This document shows positions 9,881 to 18,569 of a stretch of DNA of 64,000 nt, in pieces. This stretch comes from Chloroflexota bacterium (GTDB lineage Bacteria; Chloroflexota; Dehalococcoidia; Lucifugimonadales; UBA3495). The DNA lies in contig JAPOQH010000006.1 in NCBI GenBank assembly GCA_026710825.1, positions 26,773 through 90,772 on the forward strand, read 5' to 3'. A model generated the notes under the pieces. It worked only from the letters and a program-made list of their open reading frames with translations, did not search any database and was not told where the DNA came from. Numbering within the stretch: the first letter of the stretch is position 1; every line of letters begins with the position of its first letter. The translations under genes and the position numbers were made by a program.

Positions 9881-10246
9881 ATGGATACAACCCCCCCGTC
9901 TGAGGTATTACTCTTGACCATCTCCCAGATCCGCCGCCGCGTCGCCGCCCTCAAGCGCAGGTTCGCCCCCGAACTCGCCATCATCAAACTCCGCCGCATC
10001 GCCAAGGCCGTCGCCGACGACTGGACTCCCGACCAACCGCCCGAGCCCTCCGACGTCATCGGGCGCATCGCCAAAGCCGGCCTCCGCCTGACCACATTCG
10101 CCAACCTCGGCCGCTACCTCAACGACACCCGACGCCGGGGCGACATCCCTGACCCGTGCGAAATCGTCCTCAACCTCCTGCCTTGGGCCGACAACCACCG
10201 CTACCTCGAATTCCTCCGCTGGGACCTTCCCGCCCCAGCGCGCTAG
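9881..10246 (+). CDS. Hypothetical small basic protein
   Basis: 121 residues from ATG 9881; an in-frame ATG at 9857 would add MPIMPIRP, encoded by an ATGCCCATC repeat, and is less likely. No good ribosome site precedes either start. The protein is Arg/Leu-rich and helical (ISQIRRRVAALKRR, then IIKLRRIAKAVADDW) and ends with WADNHRYLEFLRWDLP. Codon third positions are almost exclusively C or G, more extreme than its neighbours. I recognise no domain. Its compositional distinctness suggests transfer or a spurious frame, though the length without stops and the protein-like sequence favour a real gene. Confidence 0.5.
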   Translation: MDTTPPSEVLLLTISQIRRRVAALKRRFAPELAIIKLRRIAKAVADDWTPDQPPEPSDVIGRIAKAGLRLTTFANLGRYLNDTRRRGDIPDPCEIVLNLLPWADNHRYLEFLRWDLPAPAR

Positions 10247-10411
10247 TCACGCCGCCAACCCGTCATTTCGCCCAACCATCCGTCATTGCATCCATGCCAT
10301 CAAACCACCCGAAACCGAACCCTACCCCACGCTACGTCTCCGCTGTCCACCGGCGCCGCAAATGCGGTATAGTTTCCGCCGACGGAACGCCGCAATAACG
10401 GGAGGGCAACC

Positions 10412-11227
10412 ATGATCTACGGAGCGATTACCAACTCCTGGCGCAACCAACTTGACGACACCGAGTTGGGCGACCTGATTGCCGAGGCCCAGTCGCGAGG
10501 CGCGCGCCACATCGAACTGCGACAGACCTGTCTCGCCGCCGCCGAATCGGGCGAGGGCAACGCGTGGCGGCCGAATCTGGAGACACTGGCCAACGTGGTG
10601 CACAGATTCCCCGATCTCACCTTCGACCTTGCCGTGGCCCTGCCCTGCATCACCACCGACATCGACCCCGAGGGAGGGTTGTACCAGTCCCAATTGGAGG
10701 CTGCGCGCCTGGTTGGCCGCGGGACCCCACATCTGCGCACCGTTGATCCGGGCGCGCCCAGCACGCCGTGGGAAAATTCCGCAGACGTTGCCGAGCCCGC
10801 CGCGCGCATTGTGCCGCTGGTGCGGGAGGCTGCCCGACAGGGCGTTATCTTCTCCATGGAAAATTCCGGCCAGCCGTTGCGTTCCATGTCCCTGCTGGTG
10901 CAGGAAGCCCGCGCCCAACTGACCGACGAGGAAGGCCAGTACTTGGGCCTGTGTCCCGACCCCACCAACCAGTTGCGTCGCCATCCCGACAGCCAGCCGC
11001 TGGATGAGCTGGCCGCACTGCCCACCGACTACATCAAGATCGTCCACTTCAAACAGGCGCGGAACGGTGAGGCCATCGGCAGCGTCGACGACGGCGACCT
11101 GGACTGCCATGCCATGAGGCGCATCCTTGAGGGGAAGGCCTACGACGGGCCCGCTGTGATGGAGATTCCGTCGGCGGACGACGTGTTCGACAACCTGGCC
11201 GCCAGCTTTTCCTACCTGGACGCCTGA
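10412..11227 (+). CDS. Sugar phosphate isomerase/epimerase-like TIM-barrel protein
   Basis: 271 residues with the layout of the xylose-isomerase-like (AP endonuclease 2) barrel: IEAQSRGA-type helix and HIELRQ strand early, FSMENSG in the middle (metal-ligand Glu), LCPDPTNQ, then YIKIVHFKQ (His ligand) and VMEIPS near the end. Such enzymes isomerise or epimerise sugars and related polyols using a divalent metal; the substrate is unknown. GGGAGG stands 7 nt before ATG. It is 120 nt upstream of the argH fusion gene on the same strand and close to rpe, hinting at sugar-phosphate metabolism. Confidence 0.75.
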   Translation: MIYGAITNSWRNQLDDTELGDLIAEAQSRGARHIELRQTCLAAAESGEGNAWRPNLETLANVVHRFPDLTFDLAVALPCITTDIDPEGGLYQSQLEAARLVGRGTPHLRTVDPGAPSTPWENSADVAEPAARIVPLVREAARQGVIFSMENSGQPLRSMSLLVQEARAQLTDEEGQYLGLCPDPTNQLRRHPDSQPLDELAALPTDYIKIVHFKQARNGEAIGSVDDGDLDCHAMRRILEGKAYDGPAVMEIPSADDVFDNLAASFSYLDA

Positions 11228-11347
11228 AATACTTCTCACATAATGGGAGAGGGTCAAGGTCAATTTGGTTGCCACGCGTACTCTGACAACGCCAGTGTGT
11301 TGAACAACACTTTCCAACGATGATGGCTTTGACCAAGGGGTAATTGA

Positions 11348-13189
11348 ATGGCGAATGTTTGGTGTGTTCGTGCCGACGGAGGCGCATACACAGAACATTT
11401 TGTGCGCGGCCATTACTTCGGCTATGGCGGACACGATTGGCCTGATCTGACAGGGTGCCGCAACTTCGGCGACGTTCGAGATATTTTGAAAGGTCTCTAT
11501 CCCGAAGGAACTGAGCCATCAAAAATTGGCGTACGCGCGGGGATGGTGACCGTTTTTCTGTTGCGAATCCAGCCCGGCGATTGGGTGATCACGCCATTGG
11601 AAGACTCGACGCAGATACGATTTGGCGAGGTTCAGCCAGGTGCTTGCCAGTATGAGGTTGGTGGACACGATGGCTGTCCATATCCTCTCCGCCGGAGAAT
11701 TAATTGGGTGGACCACACGCTTCGGGTTGACAGTCTATCAATCCAGTTGAGGAACTCGTTGCGACATACACAAAAGAGCGTTTTTGCCGTCAAGTATCGA
11801 GATGATTTCTTAGCTGCGATCGGTGACACTGCCCCACCTGATCCGCACGACCACAGCGAATACACCGTTTCCATTCACTACGACCGCCGGCTGTATCGCC
11901 AGGACATCGCCGGCTCCAAGGCCCACGCCGCCATGCTGGCGCAGCAGGGCATCATCACCCGGGACGACGCGGACAGCATCATCGCCGGCTTGAGTACGGT
12001 GCAGGATGAGATCGAACACGGCGATTTTCCGTGGGATCCGGCTCTCGAAGACCTGCACATGAACATCGAGCGTCGGCTCACCGACCTCATTGGCCCTACC
12101 GCCGGACGATTGCACACCGGCCGCTCCCGCAACGACCAGATCGCGCTGGACATGCGGCTGTACACGCGCCAGGCTATCGCCGATGCCGTGTCTGCCCTGC
12201 GCAACGTGCAGCGCGCCCTGACCCAACTGGCAGATCAGAACGCCGGCGTCGTCATGCCCGGCTACACCCACCTGCAACGGGCGCAGCCCGTGCTGTTCGC
12301 CCACCACATGCTGGCCTACTTCGAGATGTTCCAGCGGGATATCGGACGCCTCAACGACTGCGCGGCGCGCATGGACGTGCTACCACTGGGCAGCGGCGCT
12401 TTGGCCGGCGTGCCCTATCCGACCGACCGCCACGCAGTGGCGGACACGTTGGGGTTCGGCGAAATCAGCCCCAACAGCATGGATGCGGTGGCTGATCGTG
12501 ATTTCCTGGCCGAGTTCCACGCGGCGGCGGCCATCACCATGATGCACGTATCGCGCCTGTCTGAGGAGATCGTCATCTGGTCCAGCCGGGAGTTTGATTT
12601 TGTGCGCCTGGCAGACGAATTCACCACCGGCAGCAGCATCATGCCGCAGAAACGCAACCCGGATTTCGCCGAGATCGCCCGGGGCAAGACCGGCCGCGTG
12701 TACGGCAGCCTCATGGGGATCCTCACTGTGCTCAAGGGATTGCCGCTGACGTACAACCGAGATTTGCAGGAGGACAAGGAGGGGTTCTTCGACACCGTCG
12801 ACACCCTGCTGTCCACCCTGCGCGTCTTCGCCGATATGCTGCCTGGCATGACCCTGAACGCCGAACGGGTGGAGTCGTTGGCCAGTGAGAGTTACATGCT
12901 GGCCACGGACCTGGCCGACTACCTGGTGAGCAAGGGCGTGCCGTTTCGCGAGGCCCATGGCGTGATGCGCCGGCTGTGCCAGCACTGCGAGGCCGAGGGA
13001 CAGTCGCTCTCGGATTTGCCGCTGGGTGAGTACCACAGGTTCTCGCCTCACTTCGGTGAGGACGTGTATGACATCACCGCCGCCGCGTCGGTAGCGGCCC
13101 GGGACAATCCCGGCGGCACCGCGCCCAACCGCGTGGCGGACGGCCTCGCACGGGCCAAGAGAATCCTGCAGGAAGCGGGCGCAATATGA
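11348..13189 (+). CDS. argH: Argininosuccinate lyase with N-terminal Mrr-nuclease-associated domain (fusion)
   Basis: 613 residues in one frame. Residues about 180-613 are argininosuccinate lyase, which splits argininosuccinate to arginine and fumarate: SIHYDRRLYRQDIAGSKAHA, HTGRSRNDQIALDMR at about 255, GYTHLQRAQP, and the signature loop GSSIMPQKRNPD at about 428 with its catalytic serine. The usual first residues with the WGGRF motif are absent. In their place, residues 1-160 resemble the EVE/PUA-like domain found in front of Mrr-type restriction nucleases (WCVRADGG, GVRAGMVTVFLLRIQPGDWV, then RINWVDHTLRVDSLS). GC content falls clearly in this first part. No start codon exists after the junction that would give a normal lyase. 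It overlaps rpe by ATGA. Confidence 0.85.
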   Translation: MANVWCVRADGGAYTEHFVRGHYFGYGGHDWPDLTGCRNFGDVRDILKGLYPEGTEPSKIGVRAGMVTVFLLRIQPGDWVITPLEDSTQIRFGEVQPGACQYEVGGHDGCPYPLRRRINWVDHTLRVDSLSIQLRNSLRHTQKSVFAVKYRDDFLAAIGDTAPPDPHDHSEYTVSIHYDRRLYRQDIAGSKAHAAMLAQQGIITRDDADSIIAGLSTVQDEIEHGDFPWDPALEDLHMNIERRLTDLIGPTAGRLHTGRSRNDQIALDMRLYTRQAIADAVSALRNVQRALTQLADQNAGVVMPGYTHLQRAQPVLFAHHMLAYFEMFQRDIGRLNDCAARMDVLPLGSGALAGVPYPTDRHAVADTLGFGEISPNSMDAVADRDFLAEFHAAAAITMMHVSRLSEEIVIWSSREFDFVRLADEFTTGSSIMPQKRNPDFAEIARGKTGRVYGSLMGILTVLKGLPLTYNRDLQEDKEGFFDTVDTLLSTLRVFADMLPGMTLNAERVESLASESYMLATDLADYLVSKGVPFREAHGVMRRLCQHCEAEGQSLSDLPLGEYHRFSPHFGEDVYDITAAASVAARDNPGGTAPNRVADGLARAKRILQEAGAI

Positions 13190-13884
13190 CCACCACAGCC
13201 GGCCATGTCCAGATCGCACCATCGGTGCTGGCGGCTGATTTCGGGCGGTTGGCTCAGCAGGTGCGCGACGCCTCGGCAGCCGGCGCCGACCTGATCCACG
13301 TGGACATCATGGATGGCCGCTTTGTGCCCAACATATCCTTCGGTGAAGTCGTGGTGGACGCCATACGCAGCGCCACCGATCTGCCGCTGAATATTCACCT
13401 GATGGTCCACGAACCGGACCGACTGTTGCCGGGCCTGGTCAAGGACATCACCGACCAGGTGCTGGTACACGCCGAGTCCTGCTCTCACCTCCACCGCACC
13501 GTCGGCCTCATCAAGGAGCAGGGTTGCGAAGTGGGGGTCGCCATCAATCCGGCTACCCCCATCGTAGCGGTGGAAGAGGTGCTGCCGGACCTGGACATAG
13601 TGCTGGTGATGACGGTGAACCCCGGCTTTGGCGGGCAGTCGTTCATCCCGTCGGCCCTGAGCAAGCTGCGCCGGCTGTACCGGATCATCGAGGAAAACGG
13701 GTACGGCGCCCAGTTGGAGGTTGACGGCGGCGTCAAGGCGGACGACACGGCCCGCGATTCGGTGTCCGCCGGCGCCGGCATCCTGGTAGCCGGAACGGCC
13801 ATCTTCAACCGCGAACAGTCGGTGGCAGAGGCGATGGCCGCGATGCGGGAGAGCGTTGCGGGGCTGACGCCGGGATGTTCGTAG
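13186..13884 (+). CDS. rpe: Ribulose-phosphate 3-epimerase
   Basis: 232 residues, the normal length. Interconverts ribulose 5-phosphate and xylulose 5-phosphate in the pentose phosphate pathway. Visible marks are IAPSVLAADFG, HVDIMDGRFVPNISFG (metal-binding His and Asp), NIHLMVHEP, MTVNPGFGGQSFIP and EVDGGV with the second catalytic Asp. The start overlaps the argH stop as ATGA, showing translational coupling. I see no terminator directly after it; a palindrome lies at 13963. Confidence 0.95.
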   Translation: MTTTAGHVQIAPSVLAADFGRLAQQVRDASAAGADLIHVDIMDGRFVPNISFGEVVVDAIRSATDLPLNIHLMVHEPDRLLPGLVKDITDQVLVHAESCSHLHRTVGLIKEQGCEVGVAINPATPIVAVEEVLPDLDIVLVMTVNPGFGGQSFIPSALSKLRRLYRIIEENGYGAQLEVDGGVKADDTARDSVSAGAGILVAGTAIFNREQSVAEAMAAMRESVAGLTPGCS

Positions 13885-13962
13885 TTCGGATTGTTCAACC
13901 GGCTGCTCTATGAGCGGCAAGCGCGACGTATTGTCGACCTTGGCAAGTCAATCCCAAAGAAT

Positions 13963-13986
13963 AGGGGCGATTGACCATTCGCCCCT
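13963..13986. repeat. GGGGCGAAT palindrome, copy 1 (variant)
   Basis: Arms AGGGGCGA and TCGCCCCT flank an 8-nt loop between the convergent rpe and rpmB genes. It belongs to the family described at 23319. Confidence 0.7.
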
Positions 13987-14012
13987 GCATGAATCTCTGC
14001 GGTGGTGCCGCG

Positions 14013-14234
14013 CTATGATGTCGTTGCCGCTGCTCTCGCTCGGGCCTTGGGGCCCCGGGGCGGCTTGTACATGGTCCGCAGGCAGCGCGAGCAAATCTTT
14101 ACCCGGGTGGGCTTGCCGTCAATGGCGAGGGTCTGCTTGTGGACGTTGGCCTTCCACCGGGTCTTGGTCTTGCGGTTGGAGTGGCTGACGTTGTTGCCGG
14201 TCATGCCGGCTTTTCCGCACATTTGGCACTGCAT
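14013..14234 (-). CDS. rpmB: Ribosomal protein bL28 (zinc-ribbon type)
   Basis: 73 residues, a structural protein of the 50S subunit. The sequence shows NVSHSNRKTKTRWKAN, the family core, with CQMC at 3-6 and CSRC at 48-51 forming a zinc ribbon. The C-terminus is an Ala/Arg-rich tail. AGGA lies 8 nt before ATG. It is alone, not with rpmG or the usual neighbours, and is convergent with rpe. Confidence 0.95.
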   Translation of the reverse strand: MQCQMCGKAGMTGNNVSHSNRKTKTRWKANVHKQTLAIDGKPTRVKICSRCLRTMYKPPRGPKARARAAATTS

Positions 14235-14346
14235 GGTTTCTGTCCTGACGGTTGATTGGCCGCATTATAGCATACTCGCTTGACTTGCCGTCGGCGCTGC
14301 CGTTAAATGGCGGCAGCCAACTCCCCGATACACAGGAGGTTTCAGC

Positions 14347-14691
14347 ATGGCTCTCGTGCGTTGCGTTACCGAGATGGGCATGGGCGTCGACGTCCATGGC
14401 CTCGATTACACCCTGGCGGCCAAGCGTGCCGTTTTCGACGCCATACACCACAGCAGCCTCGGCTTTTCCCGTCTGGTGGGCGCGACCGCCGATGACATGA
14501 CGGTGGACGTGACCATTGGCGCGCCCAAGCCGGAAAAGGTCAACGCGGATGAGGTCGCCGATTCCCTGCCCCACGGCCGGGCCAACGTTAAGGTCGTGGT
14601 GGGCGGCCTGGAGTTGCTCAACGACGACGGCAGCGACGGCACACTGATCGCCAACGCCATCATCACCGTGAGCATCGAAGACGGCAAGTGA
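14347..14691 (+). CDS. Lin0512 family protein
   Basis: 114 residues matching the small Lin0512 family: MGMGVDVHGLDYTLAAKRAV at the start, DAIHHSSLGF, MTVDVTIGAP and a C-terminal strand NAIITVSIEDG. The family is widespread and of unknown function; conserved His and Asp residues suggest a ligand or metal site, which is my inference. A strong CAGGAGG lies 8 nt before ATG. It is divergent from rpmB with 112 nt between them and is followed by a hairpin. Confidence 0.85.
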   Translation: MALVRCVTEMGMGVDVHGLDYTLAAKRAVFDAIHHSSLGFSRLVGATADDMTVDVTIGAPKPEKVNADEVADSLPHGRANVKVVVGGLELLNDDGSDGTLIANAIITVSIEDGK

Positions 14692-15029
14692 CCACGGCGC
14701 AATAGTACCTGGAAACGCCATGCGGGAGTCGCTCGCGTGGCGTTTCTATGTCACAATGGCGCGACTCCTGATGGTGGGGTTGACTCACCATGAGCGGGAC
14801 GCTAATAGCCGGCCAAACAGCTTCAGTTCGCCAACCTTGACTCGGGGTTCGGCGTGGGGGTGACTATGCGGCCGCGCGCCAGCGCCGAATTGTGGACACC
14901 TCCCCAGGTCTCGGCTATGATGCCCGCACTTTTGACCCCGTCGCCGCCCGCCGGAGGCTTCCGTGGACAACGCGACGGGGCTTTTCCGTGCCAGCCAAAC
15001 CCCTAAACAATTGGATTCGTAACTGAACC
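14692..15029. other. 338-bp intergenic region
   Basis: Contains the hairpin at 14712-14746, a short copy of the GAGCGGACTGGG family at 14771-14797 (ATGGTG pairing with CACCAT, then GAGCGGG) and the presumed promoter region of the TRAP permease gene. No TRAP DctQ or DctP gene is present. Confidence 0.55.
14712..14746 (+). terminator. Hairpin terminator after the Lin0512 gene
   Basis: GAAACGCCA pairs perfectly with TGGCGTTTC, 20 nt after the stop codon. The following T-run is short, so termination is probable but not certain. Confidence 0.6.
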
Positions 15030-16532
15030 ATGTTGATTGCAGTCGCATTCATCCTGATGGGCGTGATGTTCTTCGCCGGGATGTATGTCGCCGGCGCGTT
15101 GGGGTCGTTGGCGTTGATTCTGCTGCAGGCGTTTTCCGACAACCCGGTCTGGAACATCATGGGCAACCGGGCGTGGGAGACCAACACCAACGTCAACCTG
15201 GTGGCCATCCCGCTGTTCATCCTGATGGGGGAAATCGTGCTGCGGGGCGGGTTCGCCGACCTGATGTACCGGGCCCTCTCACGCTGGGTGGACTTCATAC
15301 CGGGTGGGCTGATGCACACCAACATCGCCAGTTGCGCGGTGTTCGCGGCGTGCGCCGGCTCGAGTATTGCGACGGCGGCCACGGTGAGCCGGGTTGCGCT
15401 GCCGTCATTCCGGGCGCAGGGTTACCAGGAAAGGCTGGTCGTGGGATCGCTGGCGGCCGGCGGTACGCTGGGGATCCTGATCCCGCCGAGCATCCTGCTG
15501 GTGCTGTATGGGCTCACCGTGGGCGAATCCATCGGGAGGTTGTTCCTGGCGGGTTTCATACCTGGCATCCTGCTGGCGGGCGTATTCATGCTGATGATTG
15601 GCATAGCATCGGTGATCTGGCCGGCGGTCGCGCCCCGGCAGACGGGAGCGCGGTTCTGGAGTTGGGAGGGCTGGGTGGAGCGCCTGTTGTTCACGGTGCT
15701 GATGGTGCCCGTGCTGGCGCTGATCTTCATAGTGCTGGGCAGTATCTACTTCGGCTGGGCCACGCCGTCGGAGGCGGCAGGGTTCGGGGTGGCCGGAGCG
15801 CTGGCGCTGGCGATCATCTACAACTTCGTGAGGCTCTTCGCGGGAAACATCGCGGCGTTGGTGCTCAGCATGGGATTCGCGAGGCAGCTTTCGCCCGAGG
15901 TGCGAGGGACGCTGGAAAGCTGGCGGGTGGAATACCGGTTCAGCGGCGAGCACTTCCGCAACTACTGCCGGTTCATGGTGTCGATGACCATGGAGGCCTG
16001 CGTGTCGGCGGCACGCTCGTCAGCCATGATCCTGTTCATCCTGATGGCCGCGTTCACGCTGCAGTTTGCCTTTGCATACCTGCGGATATCGATAACCATG
16101 GCGGAGTGGGTCGCCAGCTTCAACCTGAGCACGGTGCAGTTGGTATTGTTCCTGGTGGTTTTTTACCTGTTGCTGGGGACATTCATGGAGGCGTATTCCA
16201 TGATGCTGACTACCCTGCCGATCATCTCGCCGGTGCTGCGGGCGGCCGAGGTGGACCTGCTGTGGTTCGGGATCATCATGATCATCCTGCTGGAGGCGGC
16301 ACAGATCAGTCCGCCGCAGGGTTTGAGCCTGTATGTGCTGCAGGGCGCGCGGCATGACGTGGCGCGACAGGAGGTCGCCGACACCGGCCAAAGGGTGGAA
16401 ACAGGCACCATCAACGATGTGTATATCGGGGTGCTGCCGTTCATGGCGTGCATGGCCATCGTGATCGGCCTGATCATAGTGTTCCCCGACCTGGCGCTAT
16501 GGCTGCCCGACCAGATCAAGGGACCGCGGTAG
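15030..16532 (+). CDS. TRAP transporter large permease (DctM type)
   Basis: 500 residues with about 12 membrane helices, the sodium-coupled transport subunit of TRAP carboxylate importers. Typical elements are IPLFILMGEIVLRGG, the SCAVFAACAGSSIATAATV loop, GTLGILIPPSILLVLYG, and near the end GTFMEAYSMMLTTLPI and AAQISPPQGLSLYVLQG. It is longer than usual because a soluble insert of about 60 residues (around 265-325, with ARQLSPEVRGTLESWRVEYR) interrupts the middle. No small permease or binding protein is adjacent, so it is an orphan here. The ATG at 15030 lacks an obvious ribosome site. Confidence 0.9.
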   Translation: MLIAVAFILMGVMFFAGMYVAGALGSLALILLQAFSDNPVWNIMGNRAWETNTNVNLVAIPLFILMGEIVLRGGFADLMYRALSRWVDFIPGGLMHTNIASCAVFAACAGSSIATAATVSRVALPSFRAQGYQERLVVGSLAAGGTLGILIPPSILLVLYGLTVGESIGRLFLAGFIPGILLAGVFMLMIGIASVIWPAVAPRQTGARFWSWEGWVERLLFTVLMVPVLALIFIVLGSIYFGWATPSEAAGFGVAGALALAIIYNFVRLFAGNIAALVLSMGFARQLSPEVRGTLESWRVEYRFSGEHFRNYCRFMVSMTMEACVSAARSSAMILFILMAAFTLQFAFAYLRISITMAEWVASFNLSTVQLVLFLVVFYLLLGTFMEAYSMMLTTLPIISPVLRAAEVDLLWFGIIMIILLEAAQISPPQGLSLYVLQGARHDVARQEVADTGQRVETGTINDVYIGVLPFMACMAIVIGLIIVFPDLALWLPDQIKGPR

Positions 16533-16671
16533 GGTAGAATTTAAGGGTGCGCCCGGATCGACGGCGCCGCATCGAGATCATGGGGTGCGATAGCGCTCCG
16601 CATTGGTTGACCAGACGAGCCCTGCCCGGGATGGAGCAGCAGGGCGAGTCCTGAATATTTTCCGGTGCATC

Positions 16672-18081
16672 ATGCCGTTTGATTACAATCTGGCAATTAT
16701 TGGGGCAGGATCAGCGGGGCTGACCGCCGCCCGTTTCGCGACCAGGCTGGGAAAGCGGGTCGCACTGATTGAGGCCAACCGGGTGGGCGGGGACTGCACG
16801 TGGACGGGATGCGTACCCAGCAAGGCGTTGCTGCATGCCGCGAGGGTCGCGCATACGATTCGCACCGGAGGAACGCTTGGCGTACGGGCCGGGGAACCAG
16901 AGGTGGATTTTCCGGCGGTGATGCGGCGGATTCGGAATGTCATTGAGGAGATATACGCAGCCGAATCGCCTGATGCGCTGCGAGCCGAGGGTATCGGAGT
17001 AATCGAGGGACGTGCACGGTTTGAGGATGCACACACAGTGGCGGTCGGGGACCGTTCCATCTCCGCGAAATACTTCCTGATCTGCACCGGGGCATCGCCA
17101 TTTGTGCCGCCGATTCCCGGTTTGTCCGAAACGCCATATCTGACCTACGAGAATTTCTGGCGGCTGGAATCCCTGCCGCAACGCCTGATCGTTATCGGCG
17201 GAGGACCGATCGGGTGCGAACTCGCTCAGGCCTGCCAGCGGTTGGGTTCCAGCGTCACGCTCGTGGAGGCGCTGGACCGCATCCTGCCCAACGACGAACC
17301 GGAGGCTGCGCGGACAGTTGCTGAGGCTTTGCGGCGCGATGGAGTCGACCTGCGGTTTGGCGCGCCGGTGGAATCGGTGAGATCGGGCGAAGAGGGCGGT
17401 ATCACGGTGAGCGCTGGTGGTGAGGACGTTGAGGGCGATGGGCTACTGGTTGCCGTGGGTCGGCGGGCGAACGTCGACGGTATAGGCCTGGAGAAGGCAG
17501 GCATCGAGCATTCTCGGGCCGGAATTACAGTGGACGACTACCTGCGCACGAGCGTCAAGAACATCTACGCGGCCGGGGATTGCGTAGGCGGTTTCCAGTT
17601 CACGCACTACGCGGGGTACCAGGGAGCGATGGCGGTGCGGAACATGCTGCTGCCGGGACGCTCCCGAGCGCGGCCGGAGCATCCGCCGTGGGCGACATTT
17701 ACCGATCCGGAGGTGGCGCACTCAGGCTATACGGAGAAGCAGGCGCGGGAACAGTTCGGCGGGAACGTCCGGGTGTCGACGCTGCCGATGGAATCGGTTG
17801 ACCGGGCGGTCACGGACGACGCAGACGAAGGATTCATCAAGGTGGTGTCCAGGGACAACGGGACGGTGCTGGGCGCGACGGTGGTGGGGCGCAATGCAGC
17901 CGAGGCATTGCAGGGATGGGCAATCGCCGGACAGCATGGCTTGAAAATGGGGGATGTCGCCAGGGCAATGCAGGCCTACCCTTCGCTGGGCACGGGCAAC
18001 CAACAGGTGGCGTGGGATGCGTACGTGGACGGTTTGACGCGGGGATTTATGGGTCGCTTGCTTCGGTGGCTGGCCAGATAG
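16672..18081 (+). CDS. Pyridine nucleotide-disulfide oxidoreductase, mercuric reductase-like
   Basis: 469 residues, dimeric FAD flavoprotein of the lipoamide dehydrogenase/mercuric reductase group. It shows the FAD site AIIGAGSAGLTAA, the redox disulfide GGDCTWTGCVPSK, a second nucleotide-binding fold VIGGGPIGCELAQ, GDCVGGFQFTHYA and the C-terminal dimer domain with AYPSLG near the end. The usual HPT/HPTxSE active-site pair of lipoamide dehydrogenase appears as AYPSLGTGNQ, and no MerR-type CC tail or HMA domain is present, so the electron acceptor is unknown. ATG 16672 begins right at the FAD motif; an upstream in-frame TTG is not supported. Confidence 0.85.
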   Translation: MPFDYNLAIIGAGSAGLTAARFATRLGKRVALIEANRVGGDCTWTGCVPSKALLHAARVAHTIRTGGTLGVRAGEPEVDFPAVMRRIRNVIEEIYAAESPDALRAEGIGVIEGRARFEDAHTVAVGDRSISAKYFLICTGASPFVPPIPGLSETPYLTYENFWRLESLPQRLIVIGGGPIGCELAQACQRLGSSVTLVEALDRILPNDEPEAARTVAEALRRDGVDLRFGAPVESVRSGEEGGITVSAGGEDVEGDGLLVAVGRRANVDGIGLEKAGIEHSRAGITVDDYLRTSVKNIYAAGDCVGGFQFTHYAGYQGAMAVRNMLLPGRSRARPEHPPWATFTDPEVAHSGYTEKQAREQFGGNVRVSTLPMESVDRAVTDDADEGFIKVVSRDNGTVLGATVVGRNAAEALQGWAIAGQHGLKMGDVARAMQAYPSLGTGNQQVAWDAYVDGLTRGFMGRLLRWLAR

Positions 18082-18122
18082 GACCGGGCAGACCGACTAA
18101 TAGCAGCTACAAAATAAGAACG

Positions 18123-18145
18123 GGCACCCTCTTGAGGAGGGTGCC
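18123..18145 (+). terminator. Hairpin after the flavoprotein gene
   Basis: GGCACCCTC and GAGGGTGCC form a 9-bp stem with a 5-nt loop 42 nt after the stop codon. There is no T-run, so it may be a partial or Rho-assisted terminator. Confidence 0.5.
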
Positions 18146-18288
18146 ACGGGCCTGCGGCGGACAATGTGAATGGTTATCTGACGCTATTGTCAGCCGTGGT
18201 TGTTCAGAGTCAGACGGCCAATGCGCACGGCCCTACCTATCGGACAGGATTCTACCGTACGCGCTTCACGTCTGGAAATGTTGATCGG

Positions 18289-18444
18289 TTAGGGCATAGC
18301 TCCTATGCGGAACTTCTTGGTACCGCAGACCACACAGATGGCCTGGGTGGCCGGGCGGCCGTTCTTCATGGTGACTCCCTGGACGTCGCGCGAGTCGGTC
18401 TTGGCCTTACACTTGACACAGAAAATCTGTACTTGCGTGGTCAT
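18289..18444 (-). CDS. 51-residue DUF5679-type zinc-ribbon protein
   Basis: Begins MTTQVQIFCVKCKAK and contains CVKC at 9-12 and CVVC at 37-40, a four-cysteine zinc ribbon, followed by GTKKFRIGA. This matches small DUF5679 proteins, whose role is unknown; they resemble ribosomal or DNA-associated zinc ribbons. GGAGG lies 9 nt upstream of ATG on the minus strand, a strong start. It is short and easily missed by automated gene calling. It is flanked by the flavoprotein (convergent) and the amidase operon. Confidence 0.85.
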   Translation of the reverse strand: MTTQVQIFCVKCKAKTDSRDVQGVTMKNGRPATQAICVVCGTKKFRIGAMP

Positions 18445-18569
18445 GAAACTAATCCTCCGATAGTTTGGCGGGCCCTTATTGCAGCCCGCAGTGAGTAATA
18501 CCCCAGCGTCGACGCCATGTCAATGACTATGTCGTGGCCTTTGGGACAAATTTTGTGAAAAATCCGAAA

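Noticed and set aside
11348..13189. Mrr-type restriction enzyme
   Set aside because: Only the associated N-terminal domain is present; the nuclease catalytic domain is absent and lyase follows.
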